From NCBI GenBank assembly GCA_000328365.1, contig KB310543.1, positions 111,375 through 175,374 on the forward strand: 64,000 nucleotides of DNA. The letters are read 5' to 3'. Positions within the stretch are counted from its first letter, which is position 1; every line of letters starts with the position of its first letter. The translations under genes and the position numbers were made by a program. The notes below the pieces were generated by a model that was not told where the DNA came from, ran no database searches, and saw only the letters and a program-made list of their open reading frames with translations. Positions 32,001 to 44,000 of this stretch are shown in pieces. Source of the DNA: Capitella teleta (Eukaryota > Annelida > Polychaeta > Capitellidae).

Positions 32001-35000
32001 CTTGTTTGCACCAATACTAACCTAGAAAACCGAGTATAAATATCCTGGTTATGTAATTTCAATCATTATTGTAGCAATTTTTCTGATAATTCTATTGATT
32101 AGCAATATCCAGAATAACTTACATACGCTTGTCGGCGGGAAAATGTCTCTCTCTTTACATTCCTTTCTCTCTATTGCTTAACTAACGCTTGACCACTAAA
32201 GATATAATCTTACTGGTTGTTGCAGCCAGAGACTGCGGGACATTCCTGGGTAGGGTTCACATTCATTGCCTTCTTTCTCTATATCGCAGTCCGTGTCATT
32301 TGACGGTCGCTTTCAGGCCGATCAAACGCTTGCCTTGGCGCATGATCTTAATGCACAACTTCTTCTCCTGCACTATAGATCTGCTTTATGTCTATTTATA
32401 TAACATGGCCAGTTGCATCTTCTGTTCTTACCAATCTTCTTTTTTGTTTCTTTTGGGGAGAGTGATCAGTATGTCTGTAGTTATTAGACTACTCTGCTTA
32501 TCAATGCCAAACTGCTTCAGAGACGAAATGAAAACGTCATTTCTGAGTGATGTGCATCTTTCATTTACTCCTTATTACAACAGTATATTATTAAAGTACA
32601 CTGCGCACTATTTATTCCTTGTTTTCCTTTGTGCACCATTATACCAATTCCTGGTCTTGTCATCTATTCACTCACAACTTAGGAAGCTGATGAGATTCAC
32701 ATCGAGAGCTACGCTCGAATCGAACACGTCATCACCGGCTACTGGCTGCATGCCCTCAGAGGTACGTACTGACGTTGTATCTCTGTGTTACGTCATTTAG
32801 TGACGTCACAGATGAGGAATATGTGCGGCGCCAGATCAGAGAAGCTCAGGAGGAGAGTGGCGATTCGATGAAGAGTCTGCGCTGGGATGGAGCCTTCCTT
32901 AGAAAGGTCACGCAAAATGTGCGCCCAACATAACCGACCTTTTTCAATTATTGTTTACAGATTTCCGCCAGCGGAGAGAAGATGTACCACGATGCCTACA
33001 CCATCCAATTGGTCGAACCAGAACACCTAAAGAACTTCAACTTCGTGGCTGGAATGGTTCCTTTTCTATTGAACCTCATATTGGATGTGAGTACATACAA
33101 CAATGCAACATTACAACTATAACACCAATTATTCAACAGCGCAAAGAAGGCAAAATTCTCAATGCTAAGAAGTCTCACAAGATCACTGTGGTTAGCAGAT
33201 TTTGATGAGCATTCTCTTGCCTTTTGCACGTCAATCATTTTTGATTCACAGGCTCTACAAGAGCTAAAGGATTTCATGATAATCAAAGGAGTTGCGACCA
33301 AAGAGCGACAAAAACTCATGCGCAACCTTAGAGTCATCGACCTCCTGGTCCGCCTCTTGCAAACCCAGCTACAAGGAGCGATTGACTTAACTCACCTGAC
33401 AAGGGTATTCAAGGGGGCGTATGATGTCTTGTATACCTACATGATTGGCAATAGTCGCAAGAACGCGCTGTACTTTGCCAAGTACATCGAATTCTTCCAG
33501 ACACAAATCACAGTGACAGTGGTAGATATTAAATCAACCATGATGACGTAAATACTCAGTCAACCGTGTCCAACTTTCAGGGAGATATTGGATTGAACGT
33601 GGCTCAGATGATCGTCGAATTGATTCGGGACAACCGGAAGATTGTCGACCGCGTCACTCAAGACCAGATTGAGATGTTCGTTAGCCTCCTTCGACAGAAC
33701 AGAGTTAGTACATCAATACACGTGAGTGTGACTGAATGATTGAATGATTGGATTGTAGAATTACCGATACCTTGACCTGCTGAATGTGCTCTGCGTGTGC
33801 GATGGCGTGGCCATTCCGGACAACCAAACATACATCACTGAGCACTGGTTACGAAGGGACACGGTTAGTCGACAGCACTCTTACCTTATCTTATAAATTC
33901 ATTGCTTTATCCAGAGTGGAATGCGGTTTCTAACAGAACGTGGTCAGAACGTCAATGGTCAACCGAACATCATCTACGTTTCAATGGACAATGGTACAAC
34001 GTGGTCCCCGCTGCATGAATTCGTCGACGTATAAAAATGTCTTGATCTGAGATCATTATCACCAAGAATTCCATTTCAGCGTGAAAACAACTTGACCTAC
34101 TCAGACGAGGATGTCAAGTTCTTCGAGCACCAGTTGGATTTATTTGGGAAGATATCTTACGTATGTGATGTACTTGGAGTTGATTAAACTTATCGATATG
34201 CGAATCCAGGGTCGGAATGACTTTTCTATCTTTGTCATCACAAGAGAACTGGGTATTCTTACGTGGGACGAAGCATTCCTCTCGATGAGGTCGTCACTTC
34301 TACCAGACTCTCTTAGAGCCAAATACTGCGAGCTCATCATCGGTGAGTACACTTGTACCTTTATGCTCTCATTTGCATTATCATGTGGTACCCAGGGCTT
34401 TTCATCGACGTTGGTACAAATTATTCCGTTCTGGACCACACCAATCTGTCGTTCGTCTATGAAGACGTTTTGTCTCCTGGACCAAACTCGGACGGAGAAT
34501 TCGTGAGTTTTACATTTTCATACCATTTCCAAAACAGCAAACTTCTAACGGAGGTATAATATTGAAGTTTTTTGGGTTTTTGATTTCAAATAATGATTTC
34601 GTTGATTTCAAATAATGACTCGCACAGGTCCAGGTGGAACTCTGCATCTAATACGAATTATTCGTGTGGTTTAATCACTCGCTTTATCTTAGATTAGGCA
34701 AGGTGTTCATCTAGAAAACCAGATGGGTTTGGAGTTGATTGGCGAAAGCCTTGATGTGCGAGCCGTGGTAAGAAGCTGAATATAGGTGTATCTACGTGAC
34801 AGGGTCCTCTTCCTCCTCCTTCCTCCCTCCTCCTCCTGATCATCGTCGTCTTCAAACTTTTCCTCTTCCAGCCCAATCTGTTCCCCCACTTCCAGGCTTT
34901 TGTTTTCTATTTGGATATCAGTCCTTCTTCCATCTTTCCCTCTCAATAAGCGATATTATTGTTCGCCAGATTAAGAAGTTGCCCGCAATGGATAATTGGA

Positions 35001-38000
35001 TTTCCCAGGATGGGGTAAGAGAAAAAGGCATCGACAGACCTCGCACTGGGGTCAACACCCTCTTATAAGAGAGAAAATGAATGCCTCTATGTTTTTTGCT
35101 TTTTTTTCTCTCCATTTTCATGCATTGATTTATGTTCTGCTATGGACAAAAACAAAAGCTTTATTATGACCTTGTGTTTTGCTCAACTTGGGAATAATCT
35201 AACGAACATTGTTTTACGACCCGACTCAACTTCAATGCTTGGCTTCGCTTAGCGCTTAGAATGAAAATCACTCCAATTGGCGATTAGTTCCTCTCAGTAG
35301 CTTCTACTAATCCGTGCATTCCTTTCTTCAGCCTCTTCTTCCACTCTTCACCCTCACAATTCATTCCCTCTTTTTTTTCTGATTTCTTCTCTCGCCTGGT
35401 CTTTAGCTCTACTTTGTTTTCCATCTTTTTCTTGAATGCATTCCTCACAGATTAAGAGACCCCTACCTGCACTGGAAAACTGGCTGTCGCCAGAGGGGGT
35501 AAGAGGTCTCGTACTCCTTTCTTCTCTATCTCTCTCTCCTACTCACACTCTCTTCTTCTTGCTCTCTAATCTCTACTCTCTCTACTCTCTCTTTGCCTTG
35601 TGAATCGTGACCGTGTCGTACTAAATCATGATTGCTCTAAAGCTTTACATTAACCTTTTTTGTTATGTTGTGTTGGTGACATTTTTGTTATTTTTTTCAA
35701 ATTCAAATTCAAATTCAAATTGAGATGGTGACTTGCATGATATCAGTTTCGTACATGGAGTAGAACATGAAGTAATTTTCAACCTGAAAATGGCTCATTT
35801 AGAATTTAGAAGTTCTTGTTTTTTTTTTTTTTTTTTTCATCCATGCAGCTGTGAAAGCATCCTCCAGGCTCTCGTCGTACATTTTGATTCCTTCCAGATC
35901 ATCAAAGACCTCGTCACATTGTTCCCCGTCATCCGGGATTGGATTGCAGAGTTCCTCGAAGACAACAAGGACATGACGTTGGACATGAAGGGCCGTAACA
36001 TGCTCATTGAGCAGGTTTGTCTTTTTGCCCCACCAACAAATCTGCTCATCTCCTTTGATCTCATCCGCCCATATAGGTCTTGAGATTATTCCATTTCCTG
36101 GTGAAGTTTGGTTACTACAGCAGTGATGACATAAAATCTCTACTCAAACCGTTGTTGAACCTCCTCAACGGTAAACTCGACAAACCGTTCCCTCCAGATT
36201 CGGACAAAGGGGGTCAGTTAGTGCATTAATTGACATTTTTTTGCACCTAAATGATGTTATACTGTAGGGTTCACCAAGGACTCCGTGAAACTGGTCAATA
36301 TGTATCGGCTGAAACAGCGTTACGAGCCTTCTGCGGAAACAAAAGCCATCGTGAATGCAAAATACCAGTAAGCAGTGTTTGTTCATCGCGTTTGACATTG
36401 ACAAACATCAGAATTACGTTGCGTATTGTTGGCTCATTGCCCAATTGGTTGTAAAGGTTCCTTGGTACTCATTCCTTAATTGTTGCTTCATGGCTGCCAA
36501 TATTGACATGCACCCATTTCTATGCAGAGCAATGTCGGTCCTGGATCTATTGCTAACCTTCCAATTCAACACAAGGCTCGAAAGCTTCATCGCAAAGTTC
36601 AAAACAGCCGAAACTTCAACCGTTGCCAAGAAAACTAAGCTGCACAGCGTGTTGTCACCTTTGCTGAACGACGACTTTGATGCTTTTGATCAAACAAAGT
36701 GATTATTCAATTCTACTGGAATGATCTGTAACGATTAATTGTTTTAACTCTGCAGAAAAGCTTTGAACCAACAAAAGAAAGGATTGAAGGAGCTACGTGC
36801 TATGTTTGATGCAACCGCGTATTTTGATTCCGATCAGATTACTTCGATTCTAATGGTGAGTCAATGAAATAACTCCATCAATGAGCTATTCACCGCTGCT
36901 ACAAATTAGGATCTATCAAACTACAAATACGACATCATGGTGAACAAATCTTTAGCCTTGCTCAATAAATTCTACTCGTCAAAAACAAAGCTGTTCAAGA
37001 TGGCCGTTCAAGCAATGGTTTGCGCGAAATGACCAGCACTCGAGTATTACGTAACCTTTCGGTTTCATCAGGTGCTGATTACCACTGACTCATGCCACGT
37101 GCATCGTGAAATCGCTCGCACGATGCCCATCCTGCGACGGTTCTCCAAAGCGAAGCTCAATGATGACCAAGTGAAAACAATGGGGGCTGTACTCGATCGC
37201 TACACTGAGTGAGACGATATGCCCCGCTGTTCCTGACATATGACGTCATTTCTCCCGCAGGTTTTGTCATCTGCCGAAGGAGGAGAATGAGCGACATCCG
37301 ATGAATCAAAGCATCCTCATTAATCACGGTATGATGCGTGACCTTGCGTGACACTTTGACCTATATTTAATTGCTATTTATTAATTTTTTTTTTCAGAGG
37401 TCCTTGCTCTTGTGTTTGATATCCTGTCTTCAGAAATCGATGCCAAGCTGATGGTATGAGATCGGTGGTGACATGGGGTGTGTGGTTGATCTGGACGATA
37501 TTTTTTTGTAGGAGCAATATCGTGGCTTAGAAGAGATTTTGAAGAAATCATTGAAATTGCTGAAAGCCCTCGCCATGGGTAATGACGTCGTTCAAATGAG
37601 AATGTTTGAGCGATTGGACGAACTTCTCAGAATAAAAGTGGTTGAATCAGACATTGCGATTGCGCTAAAAGAGGTAGGTCAATTTGGATGTCACTGTGTC
37701 TCTTGACAGCCTAGTCTTCTACAGACATTCATTGGCAACCAGCTCACTTGTCTTAAAATCCTCCCGAGCCAAATCCAAGCCATCGTCGACCTTGCTGCTG
37801 AGCATCAAGAGAAAGCGCCAGAATTTCTCGACCTCCTCAATGTTATTGTCAAGGTCGAGGGCCTTGGCTTGACCTTGAAGCGAAACCAAGCATACGTGAT
37901 GAAGTATATAATGCAAGACTACAATAAATTAGCGTACGTGTTAGACCAGCCACGCGAGCTGAAAGAACGTATTTTAACTATGCAATCCGGAAAAGACCAC

Positions 38001-41000
38001 CTCAAGTACCTCATCAACCTCATTGATCTCCTGGCCACCTGTGCTGAGGTAGGTCTTGATGTTATGCAGGAGCGCCTATGGACACTCTTTTTGCAGGGAG
38101 AGAACCGTTTTATTGAGTCAATGTGTCAAACGATCATGTCAGTGGAGGAGCTCATGTGGGTCATCAATCACCCTGAAATCGACAACAACCTCAAGAAGCC
38201 TTTCCTGCGCTATTTCCTCTGGGTTTACATGAAGACTGCTGGTAGTGCTGTGGAGAGTGGAGCAGGCGATTTGCCTCACGATGCGTGAGTAGTGATTATA
38301 AAGAGAATCGTTTAAGTATTGTGTGATATATATATATATATTTTTTGGTAGACAATTGTGGCGCTTTATGAAACAGGCTGCAAAGGATGCCTGCGAGCTG
38401 ACTGAGTTCATCTCACGCAACCAGGAGACAGCTAGTAACCTTTTGAAGAAACCTCCTGCAAAAACGTCAGTCCGATATAGCCTACCAATAAAAAATATCG
38501 AGTGGTTATGTTACATAACATTGCAGAGATTCGGCAGACCCTGGGAACGTTGAATCCGCAGTCCACTGTAATCTACACTACTTCTTCGACACAGTCATAC
38601 CCATCCTGCAGGCATGTCATCAATTGTCCATGTCATGCATTTAGCTAATCGTGTTCGATTTCAGGCGTTCTACACAAAGTTCTACATTCCAGATAAAGAT
38701 CTGTACCCACAGGAAGTAGAAAACACTGACAAGTTATCCCGAGCACTCGTGGTAAGTGTAGACAACCAGCGGCGTCCATGTGTCCATTTCGTCTTCCTGA
38801 TAGGGCTTCTGCGAGGCTGCGATTCCTCTGTTGATGAACCCTGCTCACCTGAAAACGGTCATATCATGCATCACCGCTATCATCCCTTCGTCAACAGTGC
38901 CCAACTCTGTGATGGAGGGTTTGATAGAGCAACTGAGGAACTCGAACCGTCTGCGAGAAAGTCGTCACCAGGTCACCAAAGGCCACAAGGAGTACTACCA
39001 GGGCGAACTCGAACTGAACGCTAAACTGCGCATCTTCGCCGTCAACTGCAGTTTGCTCTACGGTGGCCATAACACAGTGCAGGCTCAACTGAAGACGAAA
39101 TCGAAGCGGAGTGAGTGTTCATGTCGTTTACGGGTTGATGACTTATATCCTGTTATTATCAGCATATACAGAGATTGGTGGGGATGAGGAGCTTCCTCTC
39201 GGGGAGGAATTCCAGGAACACCTGCGCCGCTTCATCAAACCTGGAGAGAAGAAAGTGAAGAAACGGATTGAGCTGTGTCTGAAACTGGTGAATCAATTGG
39301 GGTAGGCGTTCCTTGCATGCGTTTAGTCTTTAACTCCCTTTTGTATCACAGAATATCCTCGTTGATGTATCGGAAGCTGACGCTGACTGAGGCGGCTCGC
39401 ATTGAGCAAGAGGAGTTGGACATCCGCTGCTTGCAGCTGCTACGAGCCACCATTCACAACGAGGAGAGGAAGCTGCCAGAAGACTGGGAGGAACATCCCT
39501 CCGAGCACAGGAAGTCAGTGAGGTTTATGAATCAATTTCCAGTAACCTCTTTTGCGCAGACAAATGAAGATGATCAAAGAATTGCAAATTGAGTTGAATG
39601 AAATGGGAGCAGTGATCAAAGCGTTGCCTCACTTGGCCAGGCCGAGCGACCGCATCGCCAAAGAGGTCCTCGCCTTCGTCTGCATTATGCTTTTTAACGC
39701 CAATAATGACGTCCAGGTTAGAAAAATAAAACCTCGCTTAACAAACAACCACCACCACCGTCCATTATCGCAGTCGTCGCTGCTCTACTATTTCTTGCAC
39801 ACTCGGGAGGAAAGCTTCTTCGCGGCAATTCGTGAGCGTATGCATCTCTCTGCATTGGCCATCAAGGAGAGGTTGGTTCTTCAGCCTGTTGATATCATTA
39901 TATTTTGCATTCACGTTTGTAGGCGATCTCTGGCTGCTCAGCAAAGAGCTAGAGCTAAGGAAGTGGTCGCTCAGTCCAAGAGCATGCACTCCACGATGGC
40001 CATAGGCAAGAAAGCGCTCCAGGTGCGTTCAGCAAACACTCTTTGCTGCCATTCTCAATTTACAGTCGCTTGGTGTAATTAATCTCGCCAGGATCACATG
40101 ATTGCATGACAGGCATGCTGTCCTGCTTTGCATGTGTGCTACCATCTGGGGCTCACCTTTGCTTTCTATGCATTATATGATTATAATATATAGAGATTAT
40201 AGTGACTGTGAATCAATTACTGAGTTAAGGGGGCCGCTCGGCTGCACTTCTTTCGCGGTGGTCATTCAATTGCTTTCCTTTGCTACCTAAATACCTTGCT
40301 TGTTACTTTTGAATGCTTTTGATATCGAACGCTGTTTGACTGTTGACTAATTCCGCGAAATCTCGAGTGGCAAAACAAAGGAGTTAACCATTCCCCCGCC
40401 AAAGATAAATCTGATCAATCAAAATCATCTTACAATAATAGAATAAGGTGCGGTGAGACAACAATCTACCTGACATGTATTCGTTGGAGCTGTAAGGCTT
40501 TGTTCAGACGCATGAAACTTGACTTCAATGCATGGCTTCCAACCGAAACATAGATTTCCTAACTGTCGATCTCGACACATGCTAAACTGATGCCGCTTGT
40601 GTGTCTCATTCACCCATGACCACGATGCACGTCTGTAGTATTTAAGGCTTCTTCACTGACACCACCGTTCTTTACAAACACAGGAGATCCAGGCAATTGA
40701 TAATGCCATGAAGCGCAACAAATTCGGGCAAGGGGCAAGTATTTTCCATTCTCCTTGTGTGTTATCAGTGTAGTGTAGTTTATGCTTTAGTTTCTTTTCT
40801 ATGCGTTTCTTGCATGCTAGAGTTATTTTCAATGGATTTTTTTTTCTGTTCCGGAGAAACTGTGATATAAGTATTTCTCTTGGACATCAAAAGATAATAG
40901 TTTGGTCGATTTTCTCATCATTTTACTAGGTAAATTGTCACTTGATTATAATACGATGCTTACATTTTTAATAATAATCAATAACTAGTCAACCTTAAAC

Positions 41001-44000
41001 TCAAAATATCTGAGTGGCAGTTTTCCTGAACATCTCTGGACTTTTCGTTTGCTGTGCTTGTATAATGCTTATCTTTAATTAACATAATTTATACGTTTTT
41101 ACGTGAAGTATGCCAAATTTCCTTCAATTTCTCATGAATTATGTTCCTGATTATACGTATTTTATGTTCATGTCGTTCATACAGAACAAAATTGACACAA
41201 AATTGACACAAAATTGACACAAAATTGACACAAAATTGACACAAAATTGACACAAAATTGACACAAAATTGACACAAAATTGACACAAAATTGAACAAAA
41301 GTTAACAATGACTGGCGTTCATCGCCCATTTGGTTCATGGGAATGTATTATGCTATAATGGAATCAGCGTCTTTTCTGCTTCCTGTGGATTCGTTTTGTG
41401 ATCAATTAAACATTATTCAATTCCGCTGGTCGTTGAAAGTAAGAGACCCACGTTAACTGAAATCTTAAAAGCCATCTCTTTACGATGGTTGCTGGACCAG
41501 GGGTCAGAGCTAGAAGTAGTGCAGACGAAAATGTGCAATTTTAATTGGTGTCAATTTCAGATTTGGAATACATAGCATTGCTATGGGCATATACTAGTAC
41601 GGGATTATATTGTTCCTGGGTAGTAATGATGTCCCATCAATAATTCAGCATTAGTTAGATTATCATTGATCTTCAATGTATCTATTGACGTTTTGTTTCG
41701 CCTCAATGTTTGTTCAGTATGAGTAGCAGCATTTACCTCTTCCCGAGCCTCATTTTAATCGGCTCTTCTGCTTGTAGCGTAAGGTCAGTCTGTCCACGCT
41801 GCAGAGCAAAGCAGCCAGGCGAAGAGACGACCAGAAAAAGGGCAAAAGCACAAAGCAAAAGCCTCCTAAAGAAACCAAAGTCAACGGTTACGCAAACGAA
41901 AGATGCAAGGACTCTCAAACGCTCATCAATAATGAACAATTCGAGATGGACACCATCGACCTCGCCAATGAGGTTCGTGAACCCCTGTGATCCCTGCGAT
42001 TGCATAACACTGATGTGTTGCAGACGTCTGTGGAGCCAGCCAGCGGCACAACTGGCGTGATGGGCGAGGAGGAGATGGAGGAGATCGACCAGAAGGACGA
42101 CGGCTATATCGAACTGGTGCTAAGGGTCTTGGCCAGGATGTGCGACGGGCAGCACAGGGGTTTACAGGTACGTCCCTCATTATTACGTAATCTGGTCACG
42201 CTCAACTGTGGTGACAGGATTACCTGAGGGAGCAACCAGATAACATGAAGTCGTTCAACATTGTGGCGGAAACGGCTCAGTTTGTCAATCTCGTCTACTC
42301 CAACGTCAACGCCCAAAACATTGTTTTGGCCACGCAGCTGTTTGAAACCTTGAATGAATTTACCGTGGTATGTCTATTACGTAATCAAGAGTGCAATAAA
42401 TTATGAAATGTTCTACAGGGTAACCAGAGTAATCGATCTGTGATGCTAAACAGCAAAGTTATCGATTACATCAACTTCATTCTGAGGGCAGCCGAGTTCT
42501 CAGACTGTGATCAGCATAAGGTTTGTGAAAGGCTAAGATGGAATCGTTTCATTTGTCATTTGATGATTAGGTTCTTGAGTTAAAACAAAGCATTGGCAAT
42601 ATCGTCATTTCCATGGTGGAGGAAAACAGCCCGGAGTCACTCCAAGTGGCCAAGGTACTTCACTTATTTCCTCTCTTTTGATTTTCCCTCGGGACCTAGG
42701 ATCCAGTTTAATTCGATTTCAACTGTTAATTCCGTATTTTTGCTCAGGAAGTGAAGGATACATTGGACAAGGAAGCCATCTACAGGTGTCTCACTGCCTG
42801 CTATGAAACTACACAGGTGAGAGATTCAAATCTATGGTGATTCCCCTGAGCAATCGTATTTTTACATGGTAATGAGATGTCCTGTCAGAGAGATATTGGC
42901 CAATAAAAGTAATGGAGCAGATGTAGCCCTTTAATTATGTCATTTTATTAAGCTATGTTTCTGTTCATTCTATATTTATTCTTCTTTCGTGGCAGCCTGA
43001 CCGTGCCAAGTACAACGCCAATCCCCTCCTGGCTGAAGAGGAGCCGAAAGGACCTTTGAACATTGGCGTGACGTTGCAATCGGCCAGGAACCTCGCTAAA
43101 CTTGGAACACAGATGCTCAAATCAAAGGTAATGAAATCCAATCCAAACCTGACTTTGACATTTTCGAACTATTTCCAGCAACAGGATGTCAAGGTTGATC
43201 CGGAGACCAAGGAGATGTTGGATGAAGTCGGTTTCACTTTCTATCTCATCCTCGCCAGGGTTTATGACCTTGACCCAAAACTGGTGAAAACTGAAGGTCA
43301 GTTACCTTCATATTTTGAATTTCTTCTCTACGTTTCTTTCTTTATGTTTTGGTCAAAAGTGAACATCACCAGTCAACAGATGGAAGCTTTCAATCACTAC
43401 CGAAAGAACACGATGTCCATCGAGATACTCAAGGAAGACCATCTGCAGAAAATTAACTTCAGGGTCAAGAACAAGGTCAGAATAAATGTCGATGCCATGC
43501 CATAAATAAATTGGATGTTCTCTGTTCAGAATGTTTTGAGAGAAGAGGTCAAAGAGAAGCTCATATGGAGCGTAGATCGGTCGTCGCCTAGCAACAAGAT
43601 CCGGGACCTGATGAAATGGTCGAAGGACATCCTCAAGGATATTTACTATCAGCGCAAAATTCTCAGTAATCCGCTCGCGACTTTCTTCACAAAAAACTGG
43701 TAAAATACCTTCGACAGAATTACTCAGAAATACGTTGTCTTTTTGCACCTATTGTTCGCGGGTTTTCGCGGTTTACATTCGGCCGCTAAAAAAACATACC
43801 TGGCTTTGCATTGCAGCCAAAAAAAAAAGAGTCATTCTATATAAACACTGTGGTCAAACTGATACTATGTCAATATCGCCAAATGTCCATTTCACTAATA
43901 CAGGTTATTCTGGAGCAAAATGGTCACGTTACTCAGCGTGGTCATTAACGTCCTAATGCTGTTTACGTGGAACGCTCGGTCATCGGTTTCAGATTATAAA

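Larger units (their letters stand above)
26053..32906 (+). other. Channel exons 1-11: suppressor-like and MIR domains
   Basis: Coding exons: 26053-26147, 27149-27222, 28592-28722, 28820-28906, 28957-29034, 29359-29439, 29502-29599, 29657-29744, 31132-31219, 31652-31797, 32683-32761 and 32812-32906. Phases agree at every junction. Exon 1 reads MQTSVSEFLCVGDHVSLF, like the start of IP3 receptors (SSFLHIGDICSLYAEG). Later exons give RVRYGEVIQLKHVFTSKYI (compare IQYGNVIQLLHLKSNKYL), GGSVIRLFHKELEAY (compare GGDVVRLFHAEQEKF) and IRWEQQVRFRHMTTRQYL, which looks closer to ryanodine receptor MIR sequence. The donor of the 29502 exon is uncertain (29599 or 29611; both keep phase). Between residues near ICED (31219) and GETI (31652) about 40 residues present in IP3 receptors are absent. 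Confidence 0.8.

Noticed and set aside
32225-32248. Possible 24-nt micro-exon (PETAGHSW) in the channel gene
   Set aside because: It has splice-like borders and keeps frame, but joining 31797 directly to 32683 aligns better with IP3 receptors.
41089-41298. Cys/Phe-rich repeated protein on the minus strand
   Set aside because: It is the translation of an 11-bp minisatellite.
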